From positions 124,001 to 188,000 of the forward strand of contig JAQWZU010000132.1 of assembly GCA_029253285.1 (NCBI GenBank): a DNA stretch of 64,000 nt. Direction: 5' to 3'. The stretch comes from Akkermansiaceae bacterium (GTDB taxonomy: Bacteria > Verrucomicrobiota > Verrucomicrobiia > Verrucomicrobiales > Akkermansiaceae). A program made the position numbers and the translations under genes. The notes beneath the pieces were generated by a model, which worked only from the letters and a program-made list of their open reading frames with translations, searched no databases and was not told where the DNA came from. Positions 44,840-55,559 of the stretch are shown piece by piece; the first letter of the stretch is position 1; the number at the start of each line of letters is the position of its first letter.

Positions 44840-45349
44840 TTGCGACAACTGAACTCCACCGAAACTGTCGATCTTTCCGAGGGTGATGAACTTAAGAAGC
44901 CCTACCAAGTCAAAGCTCACAAACTCGTCAAAATCGTTTGCGATCCAGCCTCCCAAATCACACTGTGACGCCTCTTGAATATCGAAAGCGAAACAGGAAC
45001 CAACAAATACAGCCAAACCACCGACGATAACCTCGACTCCGCCTCCTAGGATATCATCTCATTCTCCCGCCCTAACGACGGGGCTCCGGATCGCAGGGAC
45101 CTTCACAAACGCCAAGTGCAGGTCTCATCAGCACCAACGATCTGAGCACGGAAATCACACCATCTGACACACTCCCTAGAGGATTTCGAGGCGATCCAAA
45201 CACCTACTCCTTTCACGACGGAGCCACAACTTCGACCGGCCCATTTACTCTCGGCCGTCTCTCACGTCCGGATCACGGTGGCCCTCCTCGGCACTTCCAG
45301 CTTCATTTACGGCCTTTGTGCCCTGCCCCGCCGCAAAAGAACCCGATAG
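44840..45349 (+). pseudogene. Decayed exported protein with PEP-CTERM-like end
   Basis: The 749 bases before thiC contain no intact gene. A frame opening at 44840 reads LNSTETVDLSEGDELKKPYQ and stops at 44966; further protein-like pieces follow in the same frame with more stops (LLNIESETGTNKYSQTTDDN). Nearer the end another frame gives SFHDGATTSTGPFTLG. The last piece, read to the TAG at 45347, is VALLGTSSFIYGLCALPRRK plus RTR, a hydrophobic helix with a basic tail like PEP-CTERM sorting signals. The pattern of stops and frame changes indicates a degenerate secreted protein. Confidence 0.5.
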
Positions 45350-45408
45350 AAATTGATCGAGCCTATCTTGACAAGCACCTCTGCCGCCGCCACGTTTACC
45401 CGCAACAT

Positions 45409-45493
45409 CGACAGGGGTGTTTTTCCGTTCCGGCGGAGATTCTGAGATCAGACCCTCACCACCGAAGCCGCTGACGCGGATTAGGGAGTCAGA
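45409..45493 (+). ncRNA. TPP riboswitch (THI element)
   Basis: The leader carries the landmarks of the TPP aptamer in order: AGGGGTG (P2 left), a P3 hairpin TCCG-TTCCGG-CGGA, the invariant CTGAGA, ACCCT (P2 right), CACCGAAG, a P5 hairpin CCGC-TGAC-GCGG, and TTAGGGA. It sits directly upstream of thiC, the most common target. The P4/P5 segment deviates from the usual GAACCTGATC, so this is a variant. Binding of thiamine pyrophosphate should switch off thiC through the terminator that follows. A TTGACA at 45368-45373 may belong to its promoter. Confidence 0.75.
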
Positions 45494-45509
45494 CCGAAAT
45501 CTAGCTCAC

Positions 45510-47640
<2,131 letters not shown>

Positions 47641-47641
47641 A

Positions 47642-48448
47642 ATGGCGAAGCCTACTGTCCTCAGCATCGCCGGGTCCGATAGCTCGGCTGGTGCGGGACT
47701 TCAGGCTGACCTCAAGACATTCAGCACACTGGGATGCCATGGGTTGACGGCTGTGACCTGCGTTGTCGCTGAAACTCCGCTTGAAGTTCGGAGCATCCAC
47801 CCGGTTCCCCTAGATATTTTTAGAGATCAGCTGGAGATTCTTTTCGAGAGCTATCCCATCGATGCGATTAAGACCGGACTCCTCTGCACTCCGGAACAAG
47901 TCGCGATCGTCTGTAAACTTCTGCAGGACCGGGACATCCCGCTTGTTGTCGACCCGGTCATGGTTGCATCCACGGGAGATACTCTTCAAACAAGCGATTC
48001 TCTTGGTGCTCTCAAGAAACTCCTCACACTCGCAACCGTAATTACCCCTAACTTTCCAGAAGCCGAAATTCTCTTAAACAGAAAAATTCAAACAAGTGAC
48101 GATCAAGAATCGGCGGCCCATGCTCTCGCCAAACAATTCGCTACCGCCTGCTATTTGAAAGGCGGACATTCTGCATCAAACCGAGAAATCTGTGACCTCC
48201 TCGTAGAACGAGACGGAGCAAAAAGAGCATTAAAAGCGCCCTTCCAGAAAATCCCGCAAACACACGGCACCGGCTGCACCCTGGCTGCAGCCTTTGCAGT
48301 CGGACTTGCTGAGAAGCGAACAATCTATGAAGCCGCCCACCAAGCGCACCAATTTACCCAGAGAGCGATCCGCGATTCCCACAGTTGGAAGGTGCCCGGC
48401 ACAGACGAGGTCATCATGCACCTCGACCAGGTCCAAGGGCAAAATTAA
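47642..48448 (+). CDS. thiD: Hydroxymethylpyrimidine/phosphomethylpyrimidine kinase
   Basis: ThiD phosphorylates HMP and HMP-P to HMP-PP for thiamine phosphate synthesis. I start it at the ATG at 47642 (MAKPTVLSIAGSDSSAGAGL), giving 268 residues; an earlier in-frame start would overlap thiC. Ribokinase-fold motifs are visible: AGSDSSAGAGLQADLKTF, LVVDPVMVASTGDTL, and the anion hole with catalytic Asp position in THGTGCTLAAAFA, where GTGC replaces the usual GTGD-type segment as is normal for ThiD. It is coupled to thiC and controlled by the same riboswitch. Confidence 0.95.
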   Translation: MAKPTVLSIAGSDSSAGAGLQADLKTFSTLGCHGLTAVTCVVAETPLEVRSIHPVPLDIFRDQLEILFESYPIDAIKTGLLCTPEQVAIVCKLLQDRDIPLVVDPVMVASTGDTLQTSDSLGALKKLLTLATVITPNFPEAEILLNRKIQTSDDQESAAHALAKQFATACYLKGGHSASNREICDLLVERDGAKRALKAPFQKIPQTHGTGCTLAAAFAVGLAEKRTIYEAAHQAHQFTQRAIRDSHSWKVPGTDEVIMHLDQVQGQN

Positions 48449-49557
48449 CCACCCTCCAATAAATCCTGTAGTTTCCGCAGTAGCTCTTCCCGATCATCGT
48501 TACTCATGGGTTCAGCTGATCGTCTCGTCCGACGAATAGGCCGATTTGGTTTCATATCGATTTCTTGCGGTTCCTTGGAAAGCAATTCCCTCATCTCCTC
48601 CCCCGGAAGAATCAGAGTGCTGATTCTTCCGGCTCTCGCAATAACCACCCCGACAATTCTTCCCTCCAAGTCAGCCACCGGCAGGCCGGTATCTTCAACA
48701 CCCAATTCCATGTCGGATTGCAGGACATTTGAAAAATTTGATCTCACCCGGTTCTGCTCTCCATCCATTGATTTCATGCGACGGGATTCATATTGCTGAA
48801 CCCGCCTGGGCTGAAGGGTTGGGAATACCAGTCGAGGCTTCCCCTCCCGCACAATCAACAACTCGGGTTTCTCACCGACCTTCAAACGTCGCAACATCGT
48901 CGAAACCTCGTAATACCCTTTAACGATCTTTCCTTTGATCTTCAAGAGGGTATCACCGGGGATAATCCCGGCTTTGTGAGCAGCCGAGTCTTTGAAGACA
49001 CTGGAAATAACAACCCCTTCCCCCATCTCCCGAGGGTCAATGGCAACCCCAAGATATCCTTGATCGGCCTGACGCAAACTCCGTTCATGCACACTCAGAA
49101 CACCCATCGCTTGCGCCTCGCCATCGGGTCGGATCGCAGTCAGAAACGAACCTTCCTCCAATGTTGAAGAGTCAGACCATTGGGCCGCAGGCGCTCCCAG
49201 TCCGGGAGCGCTCAACACAACCAAATCATGGTCCGGATAGGCTCCGATCACGGTCAGACGCACACTTTCGTTCTCCTTACTTAGTGTCACCAGATTCGCT
49301 TGAATCGCAACCTCGCTTGCCTTGGCAATCACACGATCTTTGCCAATGGAGACGCCATAGGCAATCCGGCTCCGGAAAGAATAGATCGGAAAGACCACCT
49401 CCTTGCAACGATGCGACACCCCACGCAGAGCACCAAAGACTTCAATGGCCTGCTTATTAGTGAGCGCTAGATCCTCCTTAGGGATTTGTGGAACCCGCAT
49501 CTGTCCGCTGACAAGGAGAGGTATCAAAATTATAAACTTCGAAACTATCGTTTTCAT
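48445..49557 (-). CDS. Trypsin-like/PDZ protein lacking the catalytic serine
   Basis: From the ATG at 49557 a 370-residue exported protein with a leader (MKTIVSKFIILIPLLVSG). A beta-barrel protease-like domain (about 40-150) and a PDZ domain (about 165-255, GYLGVAIDPREMGEGVVISS, AHKAGIIPGDTLLKIKGKIV) are visible, then a charged tail. The aspartate region DHDLVVLSAPG is recognisable, but the position of the serine motif GNSGGP reads VEDTGLPVADLEGR, with no serine. I also see no convincing catalytic His. It follows the active protease gene by 4 bases and is probably its pseudoprotease partner. It overlaps thiD by four bases, tail to tail. Confidence 0.72.
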   Translation of the reverse strand: MKTIVSKFIILIPLLVSGQMRVPQIPKEDLALTNKQAIEVFGALRGVSHRCKEVVFPIYSFRSRIAYGVSIGKDRVIAKASEVAIQANLVTLSKENESVRLTVIGAYPDHDLVVLSAPGLGAPAAQWSDSSTLEEGSFLTAIRPDGEAQAMGVLSVHERSLRQADQGYLGVAIDPREMGEGVVISSVFKDSAAHKAGIIPGDTLLKIKGKIVKGYYEVSTMLRRLKVGEKPELLIVREGKPRLVFPTLQPRRVQQYESRRMKSMDGEQNRVRSNFSNVLQSDMELGVEDTGLPVADLEGRIVGVVIARAGRISTLILPGEEMRELLSKEPQEIDMKPNRPIRRTRRSAEPMSNDDREELLRKLQDLLEGG

Positions 49558-49561
49558 TATT

Positions 49562-50539
49562 CTATCGCAAATAAAGTTCGTAGACATCTCCAAGGGCGGC
49601 CAGCTTCACAATGAAGGTTTTTCTTTCTTCACCGCGCTTCACGGCAACCCCCACTTCATCTCCAGGTTCCAAATCAATCAGCACATCGCGCATTTCTGTC
49701 GGGTCATCAACAATCTCGTCGGCGACTTTGAGAATTTCATCTCCGACCCGCAAACCAGCCGCATAAGCCGGCGATTTTTCAGGTACTTTTACCGCGCTCA
49801 TAACCGAGTTCTCGTTACTTAGAACCAAGCCTAGCACCGGACGTTTTTCATCCCGATCGATCCCTCCTAGTCGCCCCCAAACGTCGCCTTTACGCATCTT
49901 GTCCCACGAGCGCACATATCCTGAAATGCCCGCGTGGTTGTTGATTTTGCGATCCTTGGCAATATGGGAGTGGATTCCCACGACCCGGCCCTCAAGATCG
50001 AAAAGCGGACCTCCACTGTCTCCTCCCACCACCGTGCAATCGGTCGTAATGAAGCCGTACTCACCCCTCGTCATGATTCGCCCAAAGCGGACCGGAGGAC
50101 GTCGGGTTGGGTCAAATCCCTTCGGATGCCCCATCGCCACAACAAAATCTCCCACCACAAGCTCGTCTGAATTTCCAATTTCGGCAAAAGGCCATGGCCC
50201 CGCACCAATCAATTGAGCCATTGAAGCATCCCGGGTATCATTTGCCCCCAACACTCTGGCCCTCTCCTGTCTCCCGTCTGGGAAAATGACAGTCATCTCC
50301 TTACTCCCCGCAGTGACATGGGCGGCGGTCAGGATCAATCCATCGGCACTGACAATCACACCACTCCCCGAGGAGCCCGATTTTGGCGAAACTAGGGAAA
50401 TAGTGGCGTCGGTTTGGTCCTTCACCACCGCTTTCACCTTTCTCTCCAGAGCGCGAAGGTCGCTCAAACCCTCAATTCTAGGGGCCGCATTAAGGACACC
50501 CGAAACGGTCAAGCATAGGATTGCAATCAATGTTTTCAT
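49562..50539 (-). CDS. Secreted trypsin-like serine protease with PDZ domain (DegP/HtrA type)
   Basis: A 325-residue exported protease from the ATG at 50539 (leader MKTLIAILCLTVSGVLNA). The triad is visible: His in LILTAAHVTAG (about residue 76), Asp in NDTRDASMAQL (about 107), and Ser in VGGDSGGPLFDLEG (about 176). A PDZ domain (about 235-320) includes AYAAGLRVGDEILKVADEIV. Role: envelope protein quality control or regulated proteolysis. The pseudoprotease gene follows after four bases. A longer upstream reading exists, but its leader is less convincing. Confidence 0.88.
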   Translation of the reverse strand: MKTLIAILCLTVSGVLNAAPRIEGLSDLRALERKVKAVVKDQTDATISLVSPKSGSSGSGVIVSADGLILTAAHVTAGSKEMTVIFPDGRQERARVLGANDTRDASMAQLIGAGPWPFAEIGNSDELVVGDFVVAMGHPKGFDPTRRPPVRFGRIMTRGEYGFITTDCTVVGGDSGGPLFDLEGRVVGIHSHIAKDRKINNHAGISGYVRSWDKMRKGDVWGRLGGIDRDEKRPVLGLVLSNENSVMSAVKVPEKSPAYAAGLRVGDEILKVADEIVDDPTEMRDVLIDLEPGDEVGVAVKRGEERKTFIVKLAALGDVYELYLR

Positions 50540-50571
50540 AGTCAGTTCAGGGTGCCTTTTACCAATTAATG

Positions 50572-50620
50572 ATTCCTTTGTTTTGAGAAAATTCAAGTGG
50601 TGATCTCAAAACAAAGGAAT
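50572..50620. repeat. Perfect 17-base inverted repeat between divergent genes
   Basis: ATTCCTTTGTTTTGAGA (50572-50588) is repeated inverted as TCTCAAAACAAAGGAAT (50604-50620) with a 15-base loop. It lies between the protease start (50539) and the PBP1A start (50719). No T-run follows on either strand, so it is not a plain terminator. Confidence 0.9.
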
Positions 50621-50718
50621 TGTGAGGTCACCAGATCCTAACGCGGCATCTTTTTAAAACGATCAGGAAAAATCCTGTCTTGGACTCCGCTTCCAGATCC
50701 GTAAGCTCCCTTCACCAG

Positions 50719-52872
50719 ATGCTAGCCAAGAAGAATGCCCGCAAAAAAAACGCCAAAAAGAAAGGCGCCAAAAAAAAGGGATCGATCGTATTCAAGGCCC
50801 GTCATTTCTTCCTTTCTCCGTTTTACGCCATTTGGTGGATGACAAAAAGAATGCCCGCCTGGCTAAAATGGCCTTCTCGCTTGGGACTCTCGGCAGGGGT
50901 GGTCGCTGGCTCGTTGGCGGTCTTCGTCTCAATTGTCTACTACATCGTCGCCAGCACCTACGATCTTGATGAAGTCGTCACTATGCCGGCCCGAACCGAG
51001 ATTCTCGACCGGGACGGCAACATTCTCAAAAACAGCAAGGGACAGGAAGTAGGCTATCTCCACGGAAAAAACCGCCGCATTGTCAGCTACGACGAGGTTT
51101 CACCTTATTTCGTCGACGCCCTCATTGCTCGCGAAGATGCCCGCTTCCGCGAACACGGGGCTGTTGATCTAAGAGCCTTCGGCCGTGTGGCTTTCCGCTT
51201 CATCACCCGTGGGAAACTTGAAGGTGGAGGTACAATTTCGATGCAATTAGCTCGAAACAGCTATCGACTCAAGAGGCGGGGCGAAAGTTTCCCACGAGGA
51301 GTTCATCGAAAGATTCTGGAAACCTTCATCGCCGTCCGAATCGAATCTCGATTCAGCAAAAACGAGATTCTTGAACATTATATGAACCGCATTTTCTGGG
51401 GCGGTTCCATTCAGGGCATCGAGGTGGCCTCAAAAACCTATTTCAACAAAAAGGCCGAAGACCTTACCCTCTCCGAAGCCGCTGTGCTCGCCGGAATCAT
51501 TCGCGCCCCCAATGCCTTCTCCCCGCTCCGATTCCTCGACAAGGCCCAGGTCGAACGCGATACCGTGCTCGAGCGCATGGTTCACTATGGCTTCATCGAA
51601 AAATCTGTCGCCGACGAAATTAGAGCCACCAAGCTCACCATCCCCGCTGCCGCCGACCGCCTGACCCAGGGCAGCTATGCCCTCGATGCCATCCGACGGG
51701 ATCTGGAACGTATTCTTGAGGAGGAGAACATCCGCGACGGCGGGCTCATCATCACGACAACACTCGACCCCAACCTTCAGGAGCTCACTGAAAAGACAGT
51801 CGAGAAACGCCTTCGTCACGTCGAGAATTACCCTGGATACCGCCACCAAAAAAGATCTGCTTGGAACGGAGAGGGAGATCCTCAATACCTTCAAGGTGCC
51901 GTCGTGGTCATCGAGAATAAGACCGGAGCTGTCCTGGCTCTCGTCGGTGGACGCAATGCCAGCGAATCGCAATATAATCGCGCCCTGCAAGGAGGGCGCC
52001 CCGTCGGCTCCATCTTCAAACCCTTCATCTACCTCGCCGCATTTAAGAATGGCTTGAGTCCCCGGGCCTCCATCAGCGATGCACAAATTCTTCCGGGCGA
52101 AATCACCGGAGCACCGAGAAGTTGGTCTCCCAAGAATTCCGACGAAAAATATTACCGCGCAGTCAGCGTTTTCCGTGCTCTCACCGACTCAAGAAACACG
52201 TCTTCAATCCGCGTTGCAGAAAAGGCAGGCCTTAATGACATCATCGAAGTCGCCAGGGTTTCGGGATTCAACGTCGATAAAATCGACCGTGTTCCCTCGT
52301 CCTATCTCGGCTCCTGGGGGGCCCCGGTAGAGACAGTTGCAAGCGCCTACAGCATCTTTCCCAATGGCGGACAACGATTCCGCCCCTACTACATTCAATC
52401 GATCAAAGATCGCAAAGGAAACATCCTCTGGGAAAACGGCCCCATTCCTTACCGCGCCACAGAGGCCGGACCTGCCTGGGATGTTTCGCGTATCCTTGAA
52501 CAAACCAACAAGATTGGAACCGGTCGGGCGATCCGGAGCAAATACGGTTTCCGCAAGCCTTCGGCTGGAAAAACCGGCACTTCCAACGACTACAAGGACG
52601 CCTGGTATGCCGGATACACCTCTTCCCTAAGTTGCGCTGTCTGGGTCGGGTTGGACACTCCAGCCCCCATTTTAAAAGGAGGATATGGTTCCACTCTCGC
52701 CCTACCAATCTGGGTCGACATTATGAAAAGCGCCGACCCGCTTGGATACAAAAGTGACGCTATTTCACCGGCTACTGCCGAATTGGTGACTCCTGATACA
52801 CCGGACCAACTCCCTCTGAATCCCAATCTACGACAGGACGAGATTCGAGACGCTCTTCCTCTCGATCAGTGA
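50719..52872 (+). CDS. Class A penicillin-binding protein (PBP1A type)
   Basis: A bifunctional peptidoglycan synthase of 717 residues from the ATG at 50719; a TTG at 50680 would add 13 residues. A very Lys-rich cytoplasmic N-terminus (AKKNARKKNAKKKGAKKK) precedes one membrane helix (about 58-80). The GT51 glycosyltransferase shows LIAREDARFREHGAVD and GGGTISMQLARNSY. The transpeptidase shows the SxxK motif in RPVGSIFKPF, an SRN element in TDSRNTSSIRV, and KTGTSNDYKDAWYAG. All active-site motifs are intact. It converges on trkA with a seven-base overlap. Confidence 0.95.
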   Translation: MLAKKNARKKNAKKKGAKKKGSIVFKARHFFLSPFYAIWWMTKRMPAWLKWPSRLGLSAGVVAGSLAVFVSIVYYIVASTYDLDEVVTMPARTEILDRDGNILKNSKGQEVGYLHGKNRRIVSYDEVSPYFVDALIAREDARFREHGAVDLRAFGRVAFRFITRGKLEGGGTISMQLARNSYRLKRRGESFPRGVHRKILETFIAVRIESRFSKNEILEHYMNRIFWGGSIQGIEVASKTYFNKKAEDLTLSEAAVLAGIIRAPNAFSPLRFLDKAQVERDTVLERMVHYGFIEKSVADEIRATKLTIPAAADRLTQGSYALDAIRRDLERILEEENIRDGGLIITTTLDPNLQELTEKTVEKRLRHVENYPGYRHQKRSAWNGEGDPQYLQGAVVVIENKTGAVLALVGGRNASESQYNRALQGGRPVGSIFKPFIYLAAFKNGLSPRASISDAQILPGEITGAPRSWSPKNSDEKYYRAVSVFRALTDSRNTSSIRVAEKAGLNDIIEVARVSGFNVDKIDRVPSSYLGSWGAPVETVASAYSIFPNGGQRFRPYYIQSIKDRKGNILWENGPIPYRATEAGPAWDVSRILEQTNKIGTGRAIRSKYGFRKPSAGKTGTSNDYKDAWYAGYTSSLSCAVWVGLDTPAPILKGGYGSTLALPIWVDIMKSADPLGYKSDAISPATAELVTPDTPDQLPLNPNLRQDEIRDALPLDQ

Positions 52873-54212
52873 ACCAACTTTATGAACTTCTTCTCGGCTT
52901 TGTTCGCCACCACCGCAAAGAGCTGATCACCGGCTTCGAGAACATCATTTGGTCCTGGAACAATTGCTTGTAGTCCTTTGAGTAGGCCAACAAGAACACA
53001 GCCCTTGGGCCATTTAATTTCACTCACTGTTTTGCCCTCAGCTCGGGAACCCGACGACACGTGGGTCTGAATAACCATTCCATCTCCAAGTCGTCGCACC
53101 ATGTGATAACGCTCGGTGGTGACGTAACGCGAAATTTCTTTCCTTGAGGCTTCCCGCGGACTGACCGCGGCGACTACTCCAAAGTGTCGTCCTGAAGCGC
53201 TGATCGCCTTCGCATAGTCCGCGCGGTGAATCAAAGTCAGGCAATTCTTAGCGCCCAAATTGTGCGCCTGAAGGCAGGTCATGACGTTATCCTCATCACT
53301 CCCGCTGGTCGCGACAAAGAAATCAACTCCACCCACTTCTTCCTCCTCGAGTTCCGCCACTGATGTCGCGTCCGCATTGATCACGGTCGTGTTAGAAAGC
53401 CTCTCGGAAAGATCTCGCGCTAGCTCCGGATCCTTTTCAAAAATTCGCACGCGACAATTCCAGCTCTCCAACATCTGTGCCAGCGCAAAGCCATATTCCC
53501 CGCCTCCAAAAACAACCACTCTGGGACCCTCCTTAGTGAGAACTTCTTTTTGAAGCTTTTCCACCAAGGTCCGCAATTTACGAGGAGCTCCGAATACCGT
53601 GACAATGTCACCGCTCTGTAATTCCGTCTCCGCATTGGGGACCTCATGCTCCTGTCCCCGGCTCACCAAGGCAATCCGTGTATTGGCGGGAAATTTGAGA
53701 TCTTTCAGGGGCATTCCGATGACATCGCTTTTGCTAGTGACACGAACCTGCTGCAATTCGATCCGTCCACGCGCAATTTCCTCCACCACGAGGGAATCCG
53801 GATTGCGGATAAACTTAGCCAACTCAATCGCAGCGAGGCGCTCAGATGAGAAAATATGATCGATCCCAAAATGCCCCCTAAAATCAAACAACCACTCCTC
53901 CCGCTGCAAGCCCGGATGGACGCGGCTGATCACACGCTCCACCCCCATCGACTTCACCATCGAAGCACTAATAAGATTCACAGTATTGTCACTCGTCAGC
54001 GCAAGAAATAATTCGCACTCCCCGACGTTCGCTTCAGAAAGCGTGTTTACACTGGAGCCATCGCCGATGACGACCTTCCCTTCGATCTCGCGCTCAAGTT
54101 CAGCTCCACGTTTGGCATCGCTTTCGATCACGGAAACCTGGTGTTCTTTTCGAGAAAGCTCAATCGCGAGATGGCGGCCAATTTCTCCGGCTCCGACAAT
54201 GATAATATTCAT
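52866..54212 (-). CDS. trkA: Trk potassium uptake protein TrkA
   Basis: A 448-residue cytoplasmic regulatory subunit of the Trk/Ktr potassium transporter. Two tandem modules, each an NAD-binding RCK-N domain followed by a TrkA-C domain: the first begins NIIIVGAGEIGRHLAIELSR, the second VVFGGGEYGFALAQMLESW. The aspartate/glutamate at the end of each second strand (VIESDAKRG, IFEKDPELA) is typical of NAD binding. No trkH gene lies in this window, so the membrane subunit must be encoded elsewhere. It lies six bases downstream of phoH on the same strand. Confidence 0.95.
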   Translation of the reverse strand: MNIIIVGAGEIGRHLAIELSRKEHQVSVIESDAKRGAELEREIEGKVVIGDGSSVNTLSEANVGECELFLALTSDNTVNLISASMVKSMGVERVISRVHPGLQREEWLFDFRGHFGIDHIFSSERLAAIELAKFIRNPDSLVVEEIARGRIELQQVRVTSKSDVIGMPLKDLKFPANTRIALVSRGQEHEVPNAETELQSGDIVTVFGAPRKLRTLVEKLQKEVLTKEGPRVVVFGGGEYGFALAQMLESWNCRVRIFEKDPELARDLSERLSNTTVINADATSVAELEEEEVGGVDFFVATSGSDEDNVMTCLQAHNLGAKNCLTLIHRADYAKAISASGRHFGVVAAVSPREASRKEISRYVTTERYHMVRRLGDGMVIQTHVSSGSRAEGKTVSEIKWPKGCVLVGLLKGLQAIVPGPNDVLEAGDQLFAVVANKAEKKFIKLVH

Positions 54213-54218
54213 AGCAAC

Positions 54219-55193
54219 TTACTGGGAACGCTCCTTGTTGTAGGCTTCGATGATTCGACCAACAACGGCGTGACGCACAACGTCGCCTGTGTCAAAATAA
54301 TTAAAGCTAACGCCCTTAACGCCTTTAAGGGCGTTTTCAGCTTCTGAAAGTCCCGACGTCCGATGCTCCTTCAAATCGATCTGTGATGAATCTCCGGTGA
54401 CGACGCAACGTGACCCTTCCCCCAACCGAGTTAGAGCCATGAACATTTGTTCTCGGGTTGTGTTTTGCGCTTCGTCCAAAATAACAAAAGACTTCGAAAG
54501 CGTCCGTCCACGCATGTAGGCCAGTGGAGCGATTTCGATACTGCCGTCTTCCAAACGTTTATCACCTTCCTCAAATCCCAACATATCGTCGATGGCATCG
54601 TACAGTGGCCGTAAATACGGAGCGACCTTGTCTCGCATGTCTCCGGGGAGAAAGCCCAGGGCCTCTCCAGCTTCGACCGCCGGACGAGTGAGTACCACGC
54701 GATTGACCTCCTTGTTCTTGAGCATATGGAGCGCCATCGCCACCGCCAAATAGGTTTTGCCTGTTCCTGCGGGCCCCAAACCAAAGACGACTTCGTTTTT
54801 CTGCATCGCATTGAGATACTCCAACTGATTCCGGGTCCTCGCCACCACGGGCTTCCGCCCGCGAGCTCCCACCAACTGCACACTGACCAAATCCGAAACA
54901 CTGCCTTCTCCATCTTCACTCAAGGCGATATCAACTGCTGTCCGAAAATCCCGGGGTGTAATCTCCGCTCCATTTCGCCGCGCTCCCTCCAAATCCCCGA
55001 AAACCTGTTCCACAATGGCACAGTCCTCGGGATAACCCCGAGCCAGCAACCAACCGTCGCGGGTGACGATTTTAACCCCGGCTTCCTCCTCCAAATACTT
55101 TAATACCTTTTCATCATGGGCAAAAAGAGACTGTAGAAATCGAGGGGTCTCGAATTCCAACTTGATCTGGCTTTCTTCACATTCCGTGGACAC
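54219..55193 (-). CDS. PhoH family ATPase
   Basis: A 324-residue protein with an N-terminal KH-like region (about 15-75, FAHDEKVLKYLEEEAGVKI) and the PhoH ATPase domain. Walker A GLGPAGTGKTYLAVA lies near 140, Walker B SFVILDEAQNTT near 235, and the sensor-like VTGDSSQIDL follows. PhoH proteins are linked to RNA metabolism and often sit near ybeY; here trkA follows instead. The start GTG at 55193 fits the family N-terminus and no better start is seen. It is divergent from the small basic protein gene. Confidence 0.93.
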   Translation of the reverse strand: MSTECEESQIKLEFETPRFLQSLFAHDEKVLKYLEEEAGVKIVTRDGWLLARGYPEDCAIVEQVFGDLEGARRNGAEITPRDFRTAVDIALSEDGEGSVSDLVSVQLVGARGRKPVVARTRNQLEYLNAMQKNEVVFGLGPAGTGKTYLAVAMALHMLKNKEVNRVVLTRPAVEAGEALGFLPGDMRDKVAPYLRPLYDAIDDMLGFEEGDKRLEDGSIEIAPLAYMRGRTLSKSFVILDEAQNTTREQMFMALTRLGEGSRCVVTGDSSQIDLKEHRTSGLSEAENALKGVKGVSFNYFDTGDVVRHAVVGRIIEAYNKERSQ

Positions 55194-55277
55194 AGGGATA
55201 AAATATGACCGCCCAAGGGTTCTGGCGAGGCGGAATCTCAGCCCTTTTGCTTAACTCAAATTAATGAAAGTTCATCC

Positions 55278-55306
55278 TTGCCAAAGTCATCATCGCTTTC
55301 TAGCGT
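55278..55306 (+). promoter_or_regulatory. Predicted promoter of the small basic protein gene
   Basis: TTGCCA (55278-55283), 17-base spacer, TAGCGT (55301-55306), with the ATG at 55334. The hexamers resemble those before sodN and the ExbB operon. Confidence 0.4.
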
Positions 55307-55333
55307 CCGCGCCCGAACCTGACCCAAGATCTT

Positions 55334-55489
55334 ATGTCCAAGCACAACTCACTGAAACGACAAGGCGGCGCCACTGGTAAGCGCTCAGTAATGAAGCGCT
55401 TTGAGCGTGTAAAGCTCATGAAAGAGCGCGGCGAATGGCAAGAAGGCAAAAGCGCCATCGGCCTGCCCAAGACCAAAGCTGAGAGTTAA
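55334..55489 (+). CDS. Small basic protein of the Chlamydiae/Verrucomicrobia family
   Basis: A 51-residue very basic protein reading MSKHNSLKRQGGATGKRSVM then KRFERVKLMKERGEWQEGKS and AIGLPKTKAES. The S-V-x-K-R-F-E-R-x-x-L-L/M-K-E-x-G-x-W-x-E-G and GLPK pattern is that of a short family I know from Chlamydiae, Verrucomicrobia and Planctomycetes, suspected of acting at the ribosome. The gene is followed by a strong terminator and probably has its own promoter. It is a good phylum marker. The function is not established. Confidence 0.88.
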   Translation: MSKHNSLKRQGGATGKRSVMKRFERVKLMKERGEWQEGKSAIGLPKTKAES

Positions 55490-55523
55490 TCTCCGCTGGG
55501 AACTTTTTTACGAATACTTTCAT

Positions 55524-55556
55524 AGCGGAGCCTCATTGCGGGCTCCGCTTTTTTTT
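55524..55556 (+). terminator. Intrinsic terminator after the small basic protein gene
   Basis: Perfect nine-base arms AGCGGAGCC and GGCTCCGCT with an eight-base loop and a run of eight T counting the last arm base. The next gene's ATG (55560) follows four bases after the T-run. Confidence 0.93.
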
Positions 55557-55559
55557 GTC

